Shown here piece after piece: positions 26,330 to 34,028 of a stretch of DNA of 64,000 nucleotides. The stretch is taken from NCBI GenBank assembly GCA_035293845.1, contig DATGMB010000223.1, positions 20,806 to 84,805 on the forward strand, in the 5' to 3' direction. The notes below the pieces were generated by a model. That model had not been told where the DNA came from. It was given only the letters and a program-made list of their open reading frames with translations, and made no database searches. This DNA comes from DATGMB01 sp035293845. GTDB lineage: Bacteria; Acidobacteriota; Terriglobia; Bryobacterales; Bryobacteraceae. Made by a program: the position numbers and the translations under genes. Numbering within the stretch: position 1 is the first letter of the stretch; each line of letters opens with the position of its first letter.

Positions 26330-26617
26330 TTACGCGCGCGGTTCGCCGCCGCGCGGAGGCTCCCCCTCGTGCGGTTTGTAGCCGTGCCGCCGCATGACTT
26401 CAAACGCCGCTTCCGCCGATTCCGGAAGCACGTAAAAAAAAGCTCCAATGCGCACCGTGCTGAACACAACGCCGCCGCGGTATTCATCCGCTTCGACGCC
26501 GTAATCCACCCCGGCTTCGGTCAGGACGCGCTCCAATTTCCTGGCATCGCGCAGCCGCTTGGCGATGTAGACAAGCACCGGCTCCCGGTCTGCGAAAAAC
26601 GAAGCGTCCTGTTTCAT
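26330..26617 (-). CDS. small conserved-looking protein of unknown function
   Basis: A 95-residue protein with an alternating strand-helix pattern (EPVLVYIAKRLRDARKLERVL, then VVFSTVRIGAFFYVLPE and AFEVMRRHGYKP) that recalls ferredoxin-like small signalling domains such as DUF2007. No signal peptide or membrane segment is seen. ATG 26617 is preferred over 26632 because a TATCCT box lies 2 nt before the upstream ATG. It is divergent from the kinase gene at 26706. Function unknown. Confidence 0.6.
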   Translation of the reverse strand: MKQDASFFADREPVLVYIAKRLRDARKLERVLTEAGVDYGVEADEYRGGVVFSTVRIGAFFYVLPESAEAAFEVMRRHGYKPHEGEPPRGGEPRA

Positions 26618-26705
26618 CCCGGTTTTCCCCATCCAGGATAGCGCGCGGCTTCACGGGACCGTGTGAAATGTTCGATTGGCGGCTCATTTGCAAGATGTCG
26701 GGGAG

Positions 26706-28325
26706 ATGACACACAGCCCGGACGAGCAGATCGCCACCTTGCAAGAGAAGCTCCGGCAACAGGAAGCCCGGCTGCGTGAGCTCGAAGAGAGCGAAGGCCG
26801 GCTGCGCGCGTTTCTGGAGTCGGCCTCACAGGGCGTCGTCGCCATCGATCCTGCGGGCAAGCTCCTGCTCGTGAACGCGAAAACGGAACAGATGTTCGGC
26901 TATTCGCGCCAGGAGCTGCTCGGCGCGCCGCTCGAAATGCTGCTGCCCGAGACCCTTCGCCATCTGCACGCCAAACACCGCCAAGACTATTTCGGCGCGC
27001 CCCGTTCGCGCCCGATGGGTGTGGGCATGGAGCTCCGCGGGCGCAAGAAGGACGGTTCCGAATTCCCCGTCGAGATCAGTCTGAGCTTCGTTCGCGAGTC
27101 CAGCCGCCAACTCGCCGTCGCTCTGATCACCGACATCTCCGCGCGCAAGGAGATCGAGACGCAGATGCAGCAGCGGCAGAAACTCGAAAGCCTCGGCGTT
27201 CTGGCCGGCGGAATCGCGCACGACTTCAACAATCTGCTGACCGGCATCATCGGCAACGCCAGCCTGGTGCTCGGCGAAATGGGCCCCGACCACCCCTTGT
27301 ACCGCCACGTCCGCGATGTCATCGAAGCCGGGCAGCAGGCCGCGACCCTGACCCGCCAACTGCTGGCGTACGCCGGCAAGGGCCAGTTTTACATTCGCGA
27401 GGTCGATATCGCGCCGCTCGTTCGGGAAGTCGTCGGCATGGTCCGCTCTTCGGTTCCCGGCTCGGTCCGGATCGCGGTGGATCTGCCGGAGCACCTGCCG
27501 CCGGTCTCCGCCGATTCCGGGCAGCTCCAGCAGCTTTTCCTGAACATGATCCTGAACGCGGCCGAAGCCATCGACGGCCGCCGCGGCACCGTTTGGATCA
27601 GCGCCCGAACCATCGACTCGAACGCCTTGCCCGCCAGCCGCCTTTCCGCCAATGGACTGCTGCCCGGCCGCTATCTCTCCGTGGAGGTCAAAGACGACGG
27701 CTGCGGCATGGATGAGGCCACCTCGCTCCGCATTTTCGATCCGTTCTTCACCACGAAATTCACCGGCCGGGGATTGGGGCTGGCGGCGGCGCGCGGCATC
27801 GTCGAGGCCCACCACGGCTCGATTGAAGTTACCTCCGCGCCCGGAAAAGGAAGCACCTTCACGGTGCTGCTCCCGGCCGCGCCGCCCGGCAAACACCGCG
27901 ATACCGAGCCGGAGGATCTCTCGGGCTCCGGAGTAGTCCTGGTCGTCGACGACGAAGAGGTCGTGCGCCGCACGGCCGCCGCCGCCCTGCGGCGCTACGG
28001 CTATCTGGTTCTCTCGGCCTCCGACGGCCCGTCAGCCATCGACATCGTCCGCGAATCCGGCAGCCGCCTCTGCGCGGTCCTCCTCGATCTGGCCATGCCC
28101 GGAATGGACGGGGTGGAAACCCTCGATCACATCAAGGCGATCGCGCCCGAGGTGCCGGTGCTGCTCTCGAGCGGCTTCGGCGAGATCGAAGCCACGCACC
28201 GGTTGGCCGGCGCCGAACTCGCCGGCTTCCTGCAGAAGCCCTACACGGCCGCCCAACTCGCGCGGGAGGTCCGCCGCGTATGCAAGAAGGCCAGCCAGCA
28301 CGCCGAGAGCGGCGCGCTGCCTTAA
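26706..28325 (+). CDS. PAS-containing hybrid histidine kinase with C-terminal receiver
   Basis: Cytoplasmic hybrid sensor kinase without membrane segments. A short coiled coil (residues 1-35) leads to a PAS domain (about 35-140). The HisKA domain has LAGGIAHDFNNLL (phospho-His near residue 170), and the HATPase has the N box (LNMILNAAEAI), DDGCGMD and GLGLAAARGIVEAHHG. The receiver (about 410-530) has VVDDEEVVRR and LLDLAMPGMDG, with Lys in FLQKPY. ATG 26706 is the start best fitting other PAS kinases, but GGGGAG abuts it too closely. TTG 26676 in the same frame is the alternative. Confidence 0.9.
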   Translation: MTHSPDEQIATLQEKLRQQEARLRELEESEGRLRAFLESASQGVVAIDPAGKLLLVNAKTEQMFGYSRQELLGAPLEMLLPETLRHLHAKHRQDYFGAPRSRPMGVGMELRGRKKDGSEFPVEISLSFVRESSRQLAVALITDISARKEIETQMQQRQKLESLGVLAGGIAHDFNNLLTGIIGNASLVLGEMGPDHPLYRHVRDVIEAGQQAATLTRQLLAYAGKGQFYIREVDIAPLVREVVGMVRSSVPGSVRIAVDLPEHLPPVSADSGQLQQLFLNMILNAAEAIDGRRGTVWISARTIDSNALPASRLSANGLLPGRYLSVEVKDDGCGMDEATSLRIFDPFFTTKFTGRGLGLAAARGIVEAHHGSIEVTSAPGKGSTFTVLLPAAPPGKHRDTEPEDLSGSGVVLVVDDEEVVRRTAAAALRRYGYLVLSASDGPSAIDIVRESGSRLCAVLLDLAMPGMDGVETLDHIKAIAPEVPVLLSSGFGEIEATHRLAGAELAGFLQKPYTAAQLAREVRRVCKKASQHAESGALP

Positions 28326-28361
28326 ACGGCCGCGCCGTCCGGCAGTCGCGAGCAAGGCCGA

Positions 28362-28370
28362 TGCTATCCT
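28362..28370 (+). promoter_or_regulatory. extended -10 box of the DUF4159 gene
   Basis: TGCTATCCT ends 10 nt before the GTG start at 28381, predicting a leader of about 3-4 nt. Confidence 0.45.
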
Positions 28371-28380
28371 GAACGTAACG

Positions 28381-29208
28381 GTGTTTCGACTCGCAGCCAT
28401 CATGGGCGGGATTTTGGCCCTCATCACCGCGGTTTACGCGTTCCAGAAGCCGTTCCGCGAATATCCGGGCATCGAGTACGAAAAGTTCCCGATTCCGCCG
28501 GATTTCCGCGAGCCCGGCGAATGGACCTTCGCCCGCCTGATGTATCCGCCGATTGGCCGCCGTTACGGCGGCTTCCAGTTCCTGGGAAGCTGGAAGGAAG
28601 GCGCCTCCAACTGGACCATGGACTACCCGCGCTCGGATCGCCATTTCTCCGCCGCCGTGCGCCGCCTGACGCGCGTGCAGGCGCGCTCCGTCGAGGAGCC
28701 CATCGATCTCGACGACCACGATGTCTACGACTGGCCGTGGCTCTACGGCGTCGAGGTCGGCCACTGGGACCTCACCGATGAGCAGGCGCGGACCATGCGC
28801 GAGTACCTGCTCCGCGGCGGCTTCTTCATGTGCGACGACTTTCACGGCGCCAACGAGTGGGAGGTCTTCGCCGCCAGCATGCGCAAAGTTTTCCCCGACC
28901 GCCCCATTGTCGAGATCCAATCCCAGGACGCCATCTTCCACACCATCTACGACCTCGACCAGCGTTACCAGGTGCCGGGCGCTTTGTTCCTCGAAACCGG
29001 CCTCACCTACGAAAAGGGCGAGACCGGCAAGACACCGCACTGGCGCGGCATCTACGACGACCACGGCCGTCTGATGGTGGCGATCTGCCACAACATGGAC
29101 CTCGGCGATTCCTGGGAGCATGCCGATAACCCGCAATACCCCGAGCGCTTCTCCGCGCTCGGCATCCGCATCGGGCTCAATTATCTGATCTACTCGATGA
29201 CGCACTAG
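28381..29208 (+). CDS. DUF4159 domain protein, membrane-anchored or secreted
   Basis: A 275-residue protein with an N-terminal hydrophobic segment (residues 3-21) followed by a globular domain of the DUF4159 family. Family signs are the FTFARLMYPP-like segment, LYGVEVGHWDLTDEQ and the LRGGFFMCDDFHG core, which resembles a glutamine-amidotransferase-like fold. The function of DUF4159 proteins is unknown; they often accompany MoxR/VWA-type systems, none of which is seen here. GTG 28381 is chosen because of the extended -10 box just ahead; ATG 28402 is an in-frame alternative. Confidence 0.85.
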   Translation: MFRLAAIMGGILALITAVYAFQKPFREYPGIEYEKFPIPPDFREPGEWTFARLMYPPIGRRYGGFQFLGSWKEGASNWTMDYPRSDRHFSAAVRRLTRVQARSVEEPIDLDDHDVYDWPWLYGVEVGHWDLTDEQARTMREYLLRGGFFMCDDFHGANEWEVFAASMRKVFPDRPIVEIQSQDAIFHTIYDLDQRYQVPGALFLETGLTYEKGETGKTPHWRGIYDDHGRLMVAICHNMDLGDSWEHADNPQYPERFSALGIRIGLNYLIYSMTH

Positions 29209-29321
29209 CTGCTCGCTTTGCTACGCAGCGCGGCCCATTCCCGCCGGCTTTTTGGGGAGCACTGGATCTCGATGATCCACCTGCCCGAATTCGCCCTTGT
29301 AGAATCAGTAGGTTAGGGCGA

Positions 29322-29358
29322 CAGGTGGCATATGGATATGCCACCTGCGGTCCGCAGG
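29322..29358. repeat. double-palindrome intergenic repeat
   Basis: Two nested hairpins lie in the gap between the DUF4159 and DUF423 genes. The first pairs caggtggcata (29322-29332) with tatgccacctg (29337-29347) around a TGGA loop. The second pairs cctgcgg with ccgcagg (29344-29358) around one base, so the two stems compete for CCTG. No T run follows on either side, which argues against a simple terminator. It has the look of a REP-type dispersed element. Confidence 0.55.
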
Positions 29359-29403
29359 CGGTTCGGCGGCCCGATGGCCTGCGCGGTGTTAAGCTCGAAC
29401 TGA

Positions 29404-29772
29404 ATGACCTGGAGCGCGGGCGGAGCAATCCTGTTGGCCTTGGCAGTGGCCCTCGGCGCGTTCGGCGCGCACGGCCTGCGCGACCGCCTGGATGCCTACC
29501 ATCTGAGCATCTGGGAGAAGGCCGTCTTCTACCACTTCGTCCACGCGCTCGGAATCCTGATCGTCTCCGTGCTGCCCAAAACGGGCACGTTTTCCGAATA
29601 CGCCACCGATTGGGCCGGCACGCTGCTGCTCGCCGGTATCGTGCTGTTCTCCGGCAGCCTCTATCTGCTGGCGGTCACCGGTATCCGCTGGCTGGGCGCC
29701 ATCACGCCGGTCGGCGGCGTCTGCTTCATCGCCGCCTGGCTTGCGCTCGCCTGGTTCCTGTGGCGCCGGTGA
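29404..29772 (+). CDS. DUF423 family membrane protein
   Basis: A 122-residue integral membrane protein with four hydrophobic segments (about 5-25, 45-60, 70-92, 98-118). The DUF423 signature is present: LGAFGAHGL at the N-terminus and the YHFVHALG and LFSGSLYLLAVTGIRWLGAITPVGG stretches. The family is widespread and of unknown function. The end lies 31 bp before the RNB exonuclease gene, which has its own -10 box. Confidence 0.88.
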   Translation: MTWSAGGAILLALAVALGAFGAHGLRDRLDAYHLSIWEKAVFYHFVHALGILIVSVLPKTGTFSEYATDWAGTLLLAGIVLFSGSLYLLAVTGIRWLGAITPVGGVCFIAAWLALAWFLWRR

Positions 29773-29787
29773 ACGCTCCCGCATTTC

Positions 29788-29796
29788 TGCTACGCT
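29788..29796 (+). promoter_or_regulatory. extended -10 box of the RNB exoribonuclease gene
   Basis: TGCTACGCT ends 7 nt before ATG 29804, so transcription should start at or next to the start codon. Confidence 0.45.
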
Positions 29797-29803
29797 CTTC
29801 ACC

Positions 29804-31219
29804 ATGGACCTGCTGGCGGCCGCGCGCCGCGAAATGATCGAGCAAGGCTTCGAGCCGGACTTCCCGCCCGCGGCACTCGAGCAGGCGCGCCGCATCACGG
29901 TCGCTGCCGATCCCTCGCTGCGCGATCTCACCGGGCTCCCCTGGTCTTCCATCGACAACGACGATTCCCGCGATCTCGATCAGATCGAGTGGGCCGAGCG
30001 CACGCCGGAGGGCATCCGCGTCCGCGTCGCCATCGCGGATGTCGATGCCGCCGTGCCGCGCGGCACAGAAATCGACTGCTATGCCGCCCGCGAGACCACC
30101 TCGGTCTACACCCACATCCACACGTTCCCGATGCTCCCCGAGCGCCTCTCGACGGACCTCACCTCGCTCGCCGAAGGCGAAGACCGCGCCGCCATTGTCA
30201 TCGAGTTCGTGGTGGCCGCCGATGGCGCGATCGGTGGGCACAGCGTCTCTCGCGCGCTTGTCCGCAACCGCGCGCGCCTGGCGTACAGCAGCGCCGGACC
30301 GTGGCTCGAAGGCACTGCCGCGCCGCCCACCGGCGACGCGGAAATGCAGGCGCAACTCAAGCTGCAGGATGAAGCCGCGCAGGCGCTCCGCGCCGCCCGT
30401 CACCGCCTCGGCGCGCTCAGCTTCGACCGCCAGGAGCTCCAGCCCGTTCTCGATGGCCATCAGGTCAAGGACATCGCCACCCGCCGCAGCAACCGCGCCG
30501 CGCACCTCATCGAAGATTTCATGATCGCCGCCAATGAGGTCATGGCCCAGACCCTGAGCGCGGCCGGTGTCTCCTCGATCCGCCGCGTCGTCAAGGCGCC
30601 GGAACGCTGGGCGCGCATCGCCGATCTGGCCGAACATTACGGAGAGAAGCTCCCGCCGGAACCCGATGCCGGCGCGCTGAATGCCTTCCTGCTCCGCCGC
30701 AAGCAGGCCGACCCCGTGCACTATCCGGATCTTTCGCTTTCCGTGCTCAAGCTGATGGGCCCCGGCGAATACGTGCTTCTACGCCCCGGCGATGACGCCC
30801 CCGGCCACTTCGGCCTCGCCGCCCACGACTATACCCACTCCACCGCTCCCAACCGCCGCTTCGCCGATCTCGTCACGCAGCGGCTGCTGAAATCGATCGG
30901 CGGCCCGGCGCCTTACCCGGATCCCGAGCTGGACGCCATCGCGCGCAACTGCACCCTGAAGGAGGACGCCGCGCGCAAGGTCGAGCGCAACATGATGAAG
31001 CGCCTCGCCGCCGTGGCGCTGTCGAACCGCATCGGCGAAACGTTCTCCGCCGTGGTCACCGGCGTCGTGCCGAAAGGCGTCTTCGTGCGCGTGCTCGACC
31101 CGCCCGTCGAGGGCCGGCTCATGCGGGGCGAGAGTGGTCTCGACGTCGGCGACCGCCTCCGCGTCCGGCTGCTCAGCGCCGACCCTGAGCGCGGCTTCAT
31201 CGACTTCGCGCGGGTGTAG
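29804..31219 (+). CDS. RNase II/RNB-domain 3'-5' exoribonuclease
   Basis: Processive 3'-5' exoribonuclease of the RNB family, acting in RNA turnover. The metal-binding motif SIDNDDSRDLDQIEWAE with IADVDA (residues 48-85) matches the RNase II catalytic core. Later HDYTHSTAPNRRFADLVTQR is the family RNB signature. The C-terminal 65 residues (FSAVVTGVVPKGVFVRVLDPP) form an S1-like RNA-binding domain. The protein is short (471 residues) because it lacks the N-terminal cold-shock domains of E. coli RNase II and RNase R. ATG 29804 follows a clear -10 box; the open frame upstream is shadow. Confidence 0.92.
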   Translation: MDLLAAARREMIEQGFEPDFPPAALEQARRITVAADPSLRDLTGLPWSSIDNDDSRDLDQIEWAERTPEGIRVRVAIADVDAAVPRGTEIDCYAARETTSVYTHIHTFPMLPERLSTDLTSLAEGEDRAAIVIEFVVAADGAIGGHSVSRALVRNRARLAYSSAGPWLEGTAAPPTGDAEMQAQLKLQDEAAQALRAARHRLGALSFDRQELQPVLDGHQVKDIATRRSNRAAHLIEDFMIAANEVMAQTLSAAGVSSIRRVVKAPERWARIADLAEHYGEKLPPEPDAGALNAFLLRRKQADPVHYPDLSLSVLKLMGPGEYVLLRPGDDAPGHFGLAAHDYTHSTAPNRRFADLVTQRLLKSIGGPAPYPDPELDAIARNCTLKEDAARKVERNMMKRLAAVALSNRIGETFSAVVTGVVPKGVFVRVLDPPVEGRLMRGESGLDVGDRLRVRLLSADPERGFIDFARV

Positions 31220-31222
31220 AAT
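31217..31222 (+). promoter_or_regulatory. -10 box of the DinB-like gene
   Basis: TAGAAT, overlapping the stop codon of the exoribonuclease gene, ends 7 nt before ATG 31230. Confidence 0.4.
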
Positions 31223-31229
31223 CGGCTCC

Positions 31230-31706
31230 ATGGACGAAAAAACCGCGTTCCTGCGCCACACCCTGGCTACCCTCGCCTACCGCGGCGGAAAGGCCCTGCG
31301 CGGCGCGCCGGCGGATTTCGCGGAATTCACGCCATCCGCGGGCACGCGCACGCCCGGAGCGATCCTGGCCCACATCGGCGACCTGCTCGATTGGGCGCTC
31401 TCCATGGCCAACGGCCGCCAGGACTGGTTCAATTCTCCGCCTGCGGCCTGGGACGCGGGCACGGCCCGCTTCTTCGCCGCGCTTGAAGCTTTGGATGCGC
31501 GCCTGGCGGCGGCCGAGCCGCCCGCCGTACCCGCGGAAAATCTGTTCCAGGGACCGATCGCCGACGCGCTGACGCACGTCGGCCAGATCGCCATGCTGCG
31601 CCGCATGGCCGGCTACCCCATCCGCGGCGAGAACTACTTCGTTGCCGAAGTCGCCGCGGGCCGCGTCGGCTCTCAACAGGCCCCGCCCCGCGTCGAATTC
31701 GACTGA
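31230..31706 (+). CDS. DinB-like four-helix protein
   Basis: A 158-residue helical protein of the DinB/YfiT type. Such proteins hold a metal with three histidines and include thiol transferases and damage-inducible proteins of unknown activity. Candidate ligand positions are His in ILAHIGDLLDWAL and in ALTHVGQIAMLRRMAGYP, the two conserved family places. It begins 10 nt after the exoribonuclease gene but has its own -10 box. The 3' end overlaps the convergent methyltransferase gene by 34 bp. Confidence 0.8.
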   Translation: MDEKTAFLRHTLATLAYRGGKALRGAPADFAEFTPSAGTRTPGAILAHIGDLLDWALSMANGRQDWFNSPPAAWDAGTARFFAALEALDARLAAAEPPAVPAENLFQGPIADALTHVGQIAMLRRMAGYPIRGENYFVAEVAAGRVGSQQAPPRVEFD

Positions 31707-32350
31707 TCCCGCGCCTCCGCGGTTGCGATCAGCGACTTCGTCACGCCGCAGAAGCGCTCGCGGACGATCCGCGCGCCGGGAAACAGCGCCGCCAGTTCGC
31801 CCGCGCTCAGCAGTTTCACATCCGCCAGATAATGCTCCAGGTAGAACCGCCGGCGGTCCGGCGCCGGGCGCACCAGCGCCGACCAAACGGTGAACCGCGG
31901 CACAATCGCCCGCTGCCACGCTCGCGGCAGCCAATGGATGAGCGGCGTCAGCAGGTGCTGCTCCACGGGGAACCAGCGGTTCGGCGTCTGCACCCAGTAC
32001 GCGCGCCCGACGCGCGCCACCTCGCGCGCGAAACGCTCCTGGCTGGCCGCGCCGCCCACGTGCTCGATGACCGAGTTGCTGAAGACGATATCGAAAGCGC
32101 CGTCGCAAAACGGCAGCATCCGGCCGTCGCCCGCCACCCACGAATCCGCCCCCGCCAGGTCCTCCTTGGCGCGCGGCGTGTTCAGCAAGACGACTCGCGG
32201 CCGCTCGGCAAGCAGGTCCCAGCAGTCCGGCGTGCCGCCGATATCGAGCACCTGCGTTTCCGGCGTCAACGCGAACGCGCTCGCGAAGCGCCGCATGCGC
32301 CGCCGCCGGAAGCCTCGCGAGATCGCCGCCAGCCGCTCACTCCACGTCAA
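31673..32350 (-). CDS. class I SAM-dependent methyltransferase
   Basis: A 225-residue methyltransferase of the Methyltransf_11 type. Motif I is VLDIGGTPDCWDL, motif II DGRMLPFCDGAFDIVFSNSVIEHV, and the acceptor side has YWVQTPNRWFPVEQH, a pattern common in enzymes acting on lipids or cell-surface glycans. The start is TTG 32350, with no better codon in the conserved region. It is divergent from the methyltransferase gene at 32501 and overlaps the DinB-like gene at its 3' end. Substrate unknown. Confidence 0.85.
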   Translation of the reverse strand: MTWSERLAAISRGFRRRRMRRFASAFALTPETQVLDIGGTPDCWDLLAERPRVVLLNTPRAKEDLAGADSWVAGDGRMLPFCDGAFDIVFSNSVIEHVGGAASQERFAREVARVGRAYWVQTPNRWFPVEQHLLTPLIHWLPRAWQRAIVPRFTVWSALVRPAPDRRRFYLEHYLADVKLLSAGELAALFPGARIVRERFCGVTKSLIATAEARDQSNSTRGGAC

Positions 32351-32461
32351 AATCCAGCTCCCGCGCCCGGCGGTGTCCTTGTTTGTATCCGATCATCCGA
32401 TCCCCTCTCCAAGAGGATACTCCGGACCATAAATAGCGTATTCGATTGCCCACTTCAGGCA

Positions 32462-32496
32462 TATAATTCGCTCGGAATTCCGCAAATGAAGGAGGG
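32462..32496 (+). promoter_or_regulatory. TATAAT box and strong ribosome site of the methyltransferase at 32501
   Basis: A perfect TATAAT lies at 32462-32467, with a weak -35 candidate near 32441. A GGAGGG ribosome site at 32491-32496 precedes ATG 32501 by 4 nt. This classical leadered layout contrasts with most genes of the window. Confidence 0.55.
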
Positions 32497-32500
32497 GCAA

Positions 32501-33571
32501 ATGGCAACTCAGGGCAACGCGCTGGAATTCAATCCAGCCAAACTCGATGCATTCATGCAGCAGGCGGTCGGGGATATGGGGGCCGCGATGCATGCCGCGC
32601 TGATCGTGGTCGGAGACAAGCTGGGCCTTTACCGATCGATGGCCGGCGCCGGCTGGCTGACGCCCGCTGAACTCGCGGCGCGCACCGGCACCGCCGAGCG
32701 CTACATCCGCGAATGGCTGAACGCCAACGCAGCCAGCGGCTACGTCGCGTACGACGCCGGCACGGAGCGCTATCAGTTGCCGCCCGAGCAGGCGTTCGCG
32801 CTGACCATCCTGGACTTGCCGGGCCTCTACGAAATGGTCTCAGCCTGCTTCAAGGACGAGCCTAAAATCACCCGGGCATTCCGCACCGGCGAAGGCGTCG
32901 GCTGGCACGAGCACGATTCCGCTCTTTTTTCCGGCTGTGAGCGCTTCTTCCGTCCCAACTACCAGAACAACCTGCTGGGCGCGTGGATTCCCTCTCTGGA
33001 CGGCGTCGTGCAAAAGCTGGAGGCCGGTGCATCCGTCGCCGACGTCGGCTGCGGCCACGGCGCATCGACCTTCCTCATGGCCCGCGCCTATCCCAAATCG
33101 CGCTTCTACGGCTTCGATTACCACAGCGGCTCGATCGAGTACGCGCGCCACGTGGCGGAGCGCGAGGGACTGCCCGGCCAGATCGCTTTCGAAGTCGCCA
33201 GCGCCAAGAGCTATCCCGCCAATGAAGGCTACGATCTCGTCACGTTCTTCGATTGCCTGCACGATATGGGAGATCCGATGGGCGCCGCCCGCCACGTCCT
33301 CTCCACGCTCAAGCCCGATGGCACGTGGATGATCGTCGAGCCCTTCGCGCACGACCGGCCGGAGCAAAACCACAATCCCATCGGCCGCGTCTACTATTCC
33401 GCGTCCACGATGATCTGCACGCCGGCATCGCTCGCGCAGGAGGTCGGAGCCGCGCTCGGAGCGCAGGCAGGCGAGGAGCGCATCCGACACGTCGTGACGG
33501 CCGCCGGGTTCAAACGCTTCCGCCGCGCCGCCGAGACCCCCTTCAACCTGGTCTACGAAGCGCGACCGTAA
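32501..33571 (+). CDS. two-domain SAM-dependent methyltransferase (Rv2258c-like)
   Basis: A 356-residue protein with an N-terminal winged-helix segment (LTPAELAARTGTAERYIREWLNANAASGYV, residues 47-80). This is followed by a class I methyltransferase domain with VADVGCGHGASTFLMA (motif I), FYGFDYHSGSIEYA and DLVTFFDCLHDMGDP. This layout is known from Rv2258c-type and small-molecule methyltransferases; the substrate is unknown. The start is fixed by the GGAGGG ribosome site. No conserved partner is adjacent: the next gene is convergent at 2 bp. Confidence 0.9.
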   Translation: MATQGNALEFNPAKLDAFMQQAVGDMGAAMHAALIVVGDKLGLYRSMAGAGWLTPAELAARTGTAERYIREWLNANAASGYVAYDAGTERYQLPPEQAFALTILDLPGLYEMVSACFKDEPKITRAFRTGEGVGWHEHDSALFSGCERFFRPNYQNNLLGAWIPSLDGVVQKLEAGASVADVGCGHGASTFLMARAYPKSRFYGFDYHSGSIEYARHVAEREGLPGQIAFEVASAKSYPANEGYDLVTFFDCLHDMGDPMGAARHVLSTLKPDGTWMIVEPFAHDRPEQNHNPIGRVYYSASTMICTPASLAQEVGAALGAQAGEERIRHVVTAAGFKRFRRAAETPFNLVYEARP

Positions 33572-33572
33572 G

Positions 33573-34013
33573 CTACGGCGCTTTGCAGCCCGTGGTTTCC
33601 GCGGTGTATTCGATGGCGGCAATCTTCCAGCCCTCGCTGGTCTTCAGCAAGCTGAAAGAATCCACACCGCAGTGGTTCAGCTTGCCATCGCGCAGAAACA
33701 CGTATTCGCCCCACACCTGCGCTATCCGCCCGTGAATCAGCACGCGCGGCGGGCTGGTGAAGCGCTCGACGATACCGCCGGTAGCCGCGCCGATCTGGCT
33801 GGCGAACGCTTCGCCGGCGGTCGAGGTGGGCAGCCGGTCGTCCCGGACGGCGTAAAACCGCGCGTCCGGCAGCAGCACGCGACGGATCGCCGCCGCATCG
33901 TGCGCGGCCATGGCATCGAAGAGGCTTTGGGCGGCGTCAACGGCGGCCTTTTCATCGGAACTCCGGGCGAGTAACGCGAACGCGAAGAGCAGCAGGACCA
34001 AGGACGGGCCCAT
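33573..34013 (-). CDS. secreted NTF2-like protein
   Basis: A 146-residue protein with a signal peptide (MGPSLVLLLFAFALLARSS) and an NTF2/SnoaL-like cone fold (AAQSLFDAMAAHDAAAIRRVLLPDARF, then FSLLKTSEGWKIAAIEYT). Periplasmic members of this fold bind small ligands or act as lyases or isomerases; the function here is unknown. It begins 15 bp after the RND pump gene on the same strand and could be cotranscribed with it. Confidence 0.8.
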   Translation of the reverse strand: MGPSLVLLLFAFALLARSSDEKAAVDAAQSLFDAMAAHDAAAIRRVLLPDARFYAVRDDRLPTSTAGEAFASQIGAATGGIVERFTSPPRVLIHGRIAQVWGEYVFLRDGKLNHCGVDSFSLLKTSEGWKIAAIEYTAETTGCKAP

Positions 34014-34028
34014 CCGTCCATTATCTCC

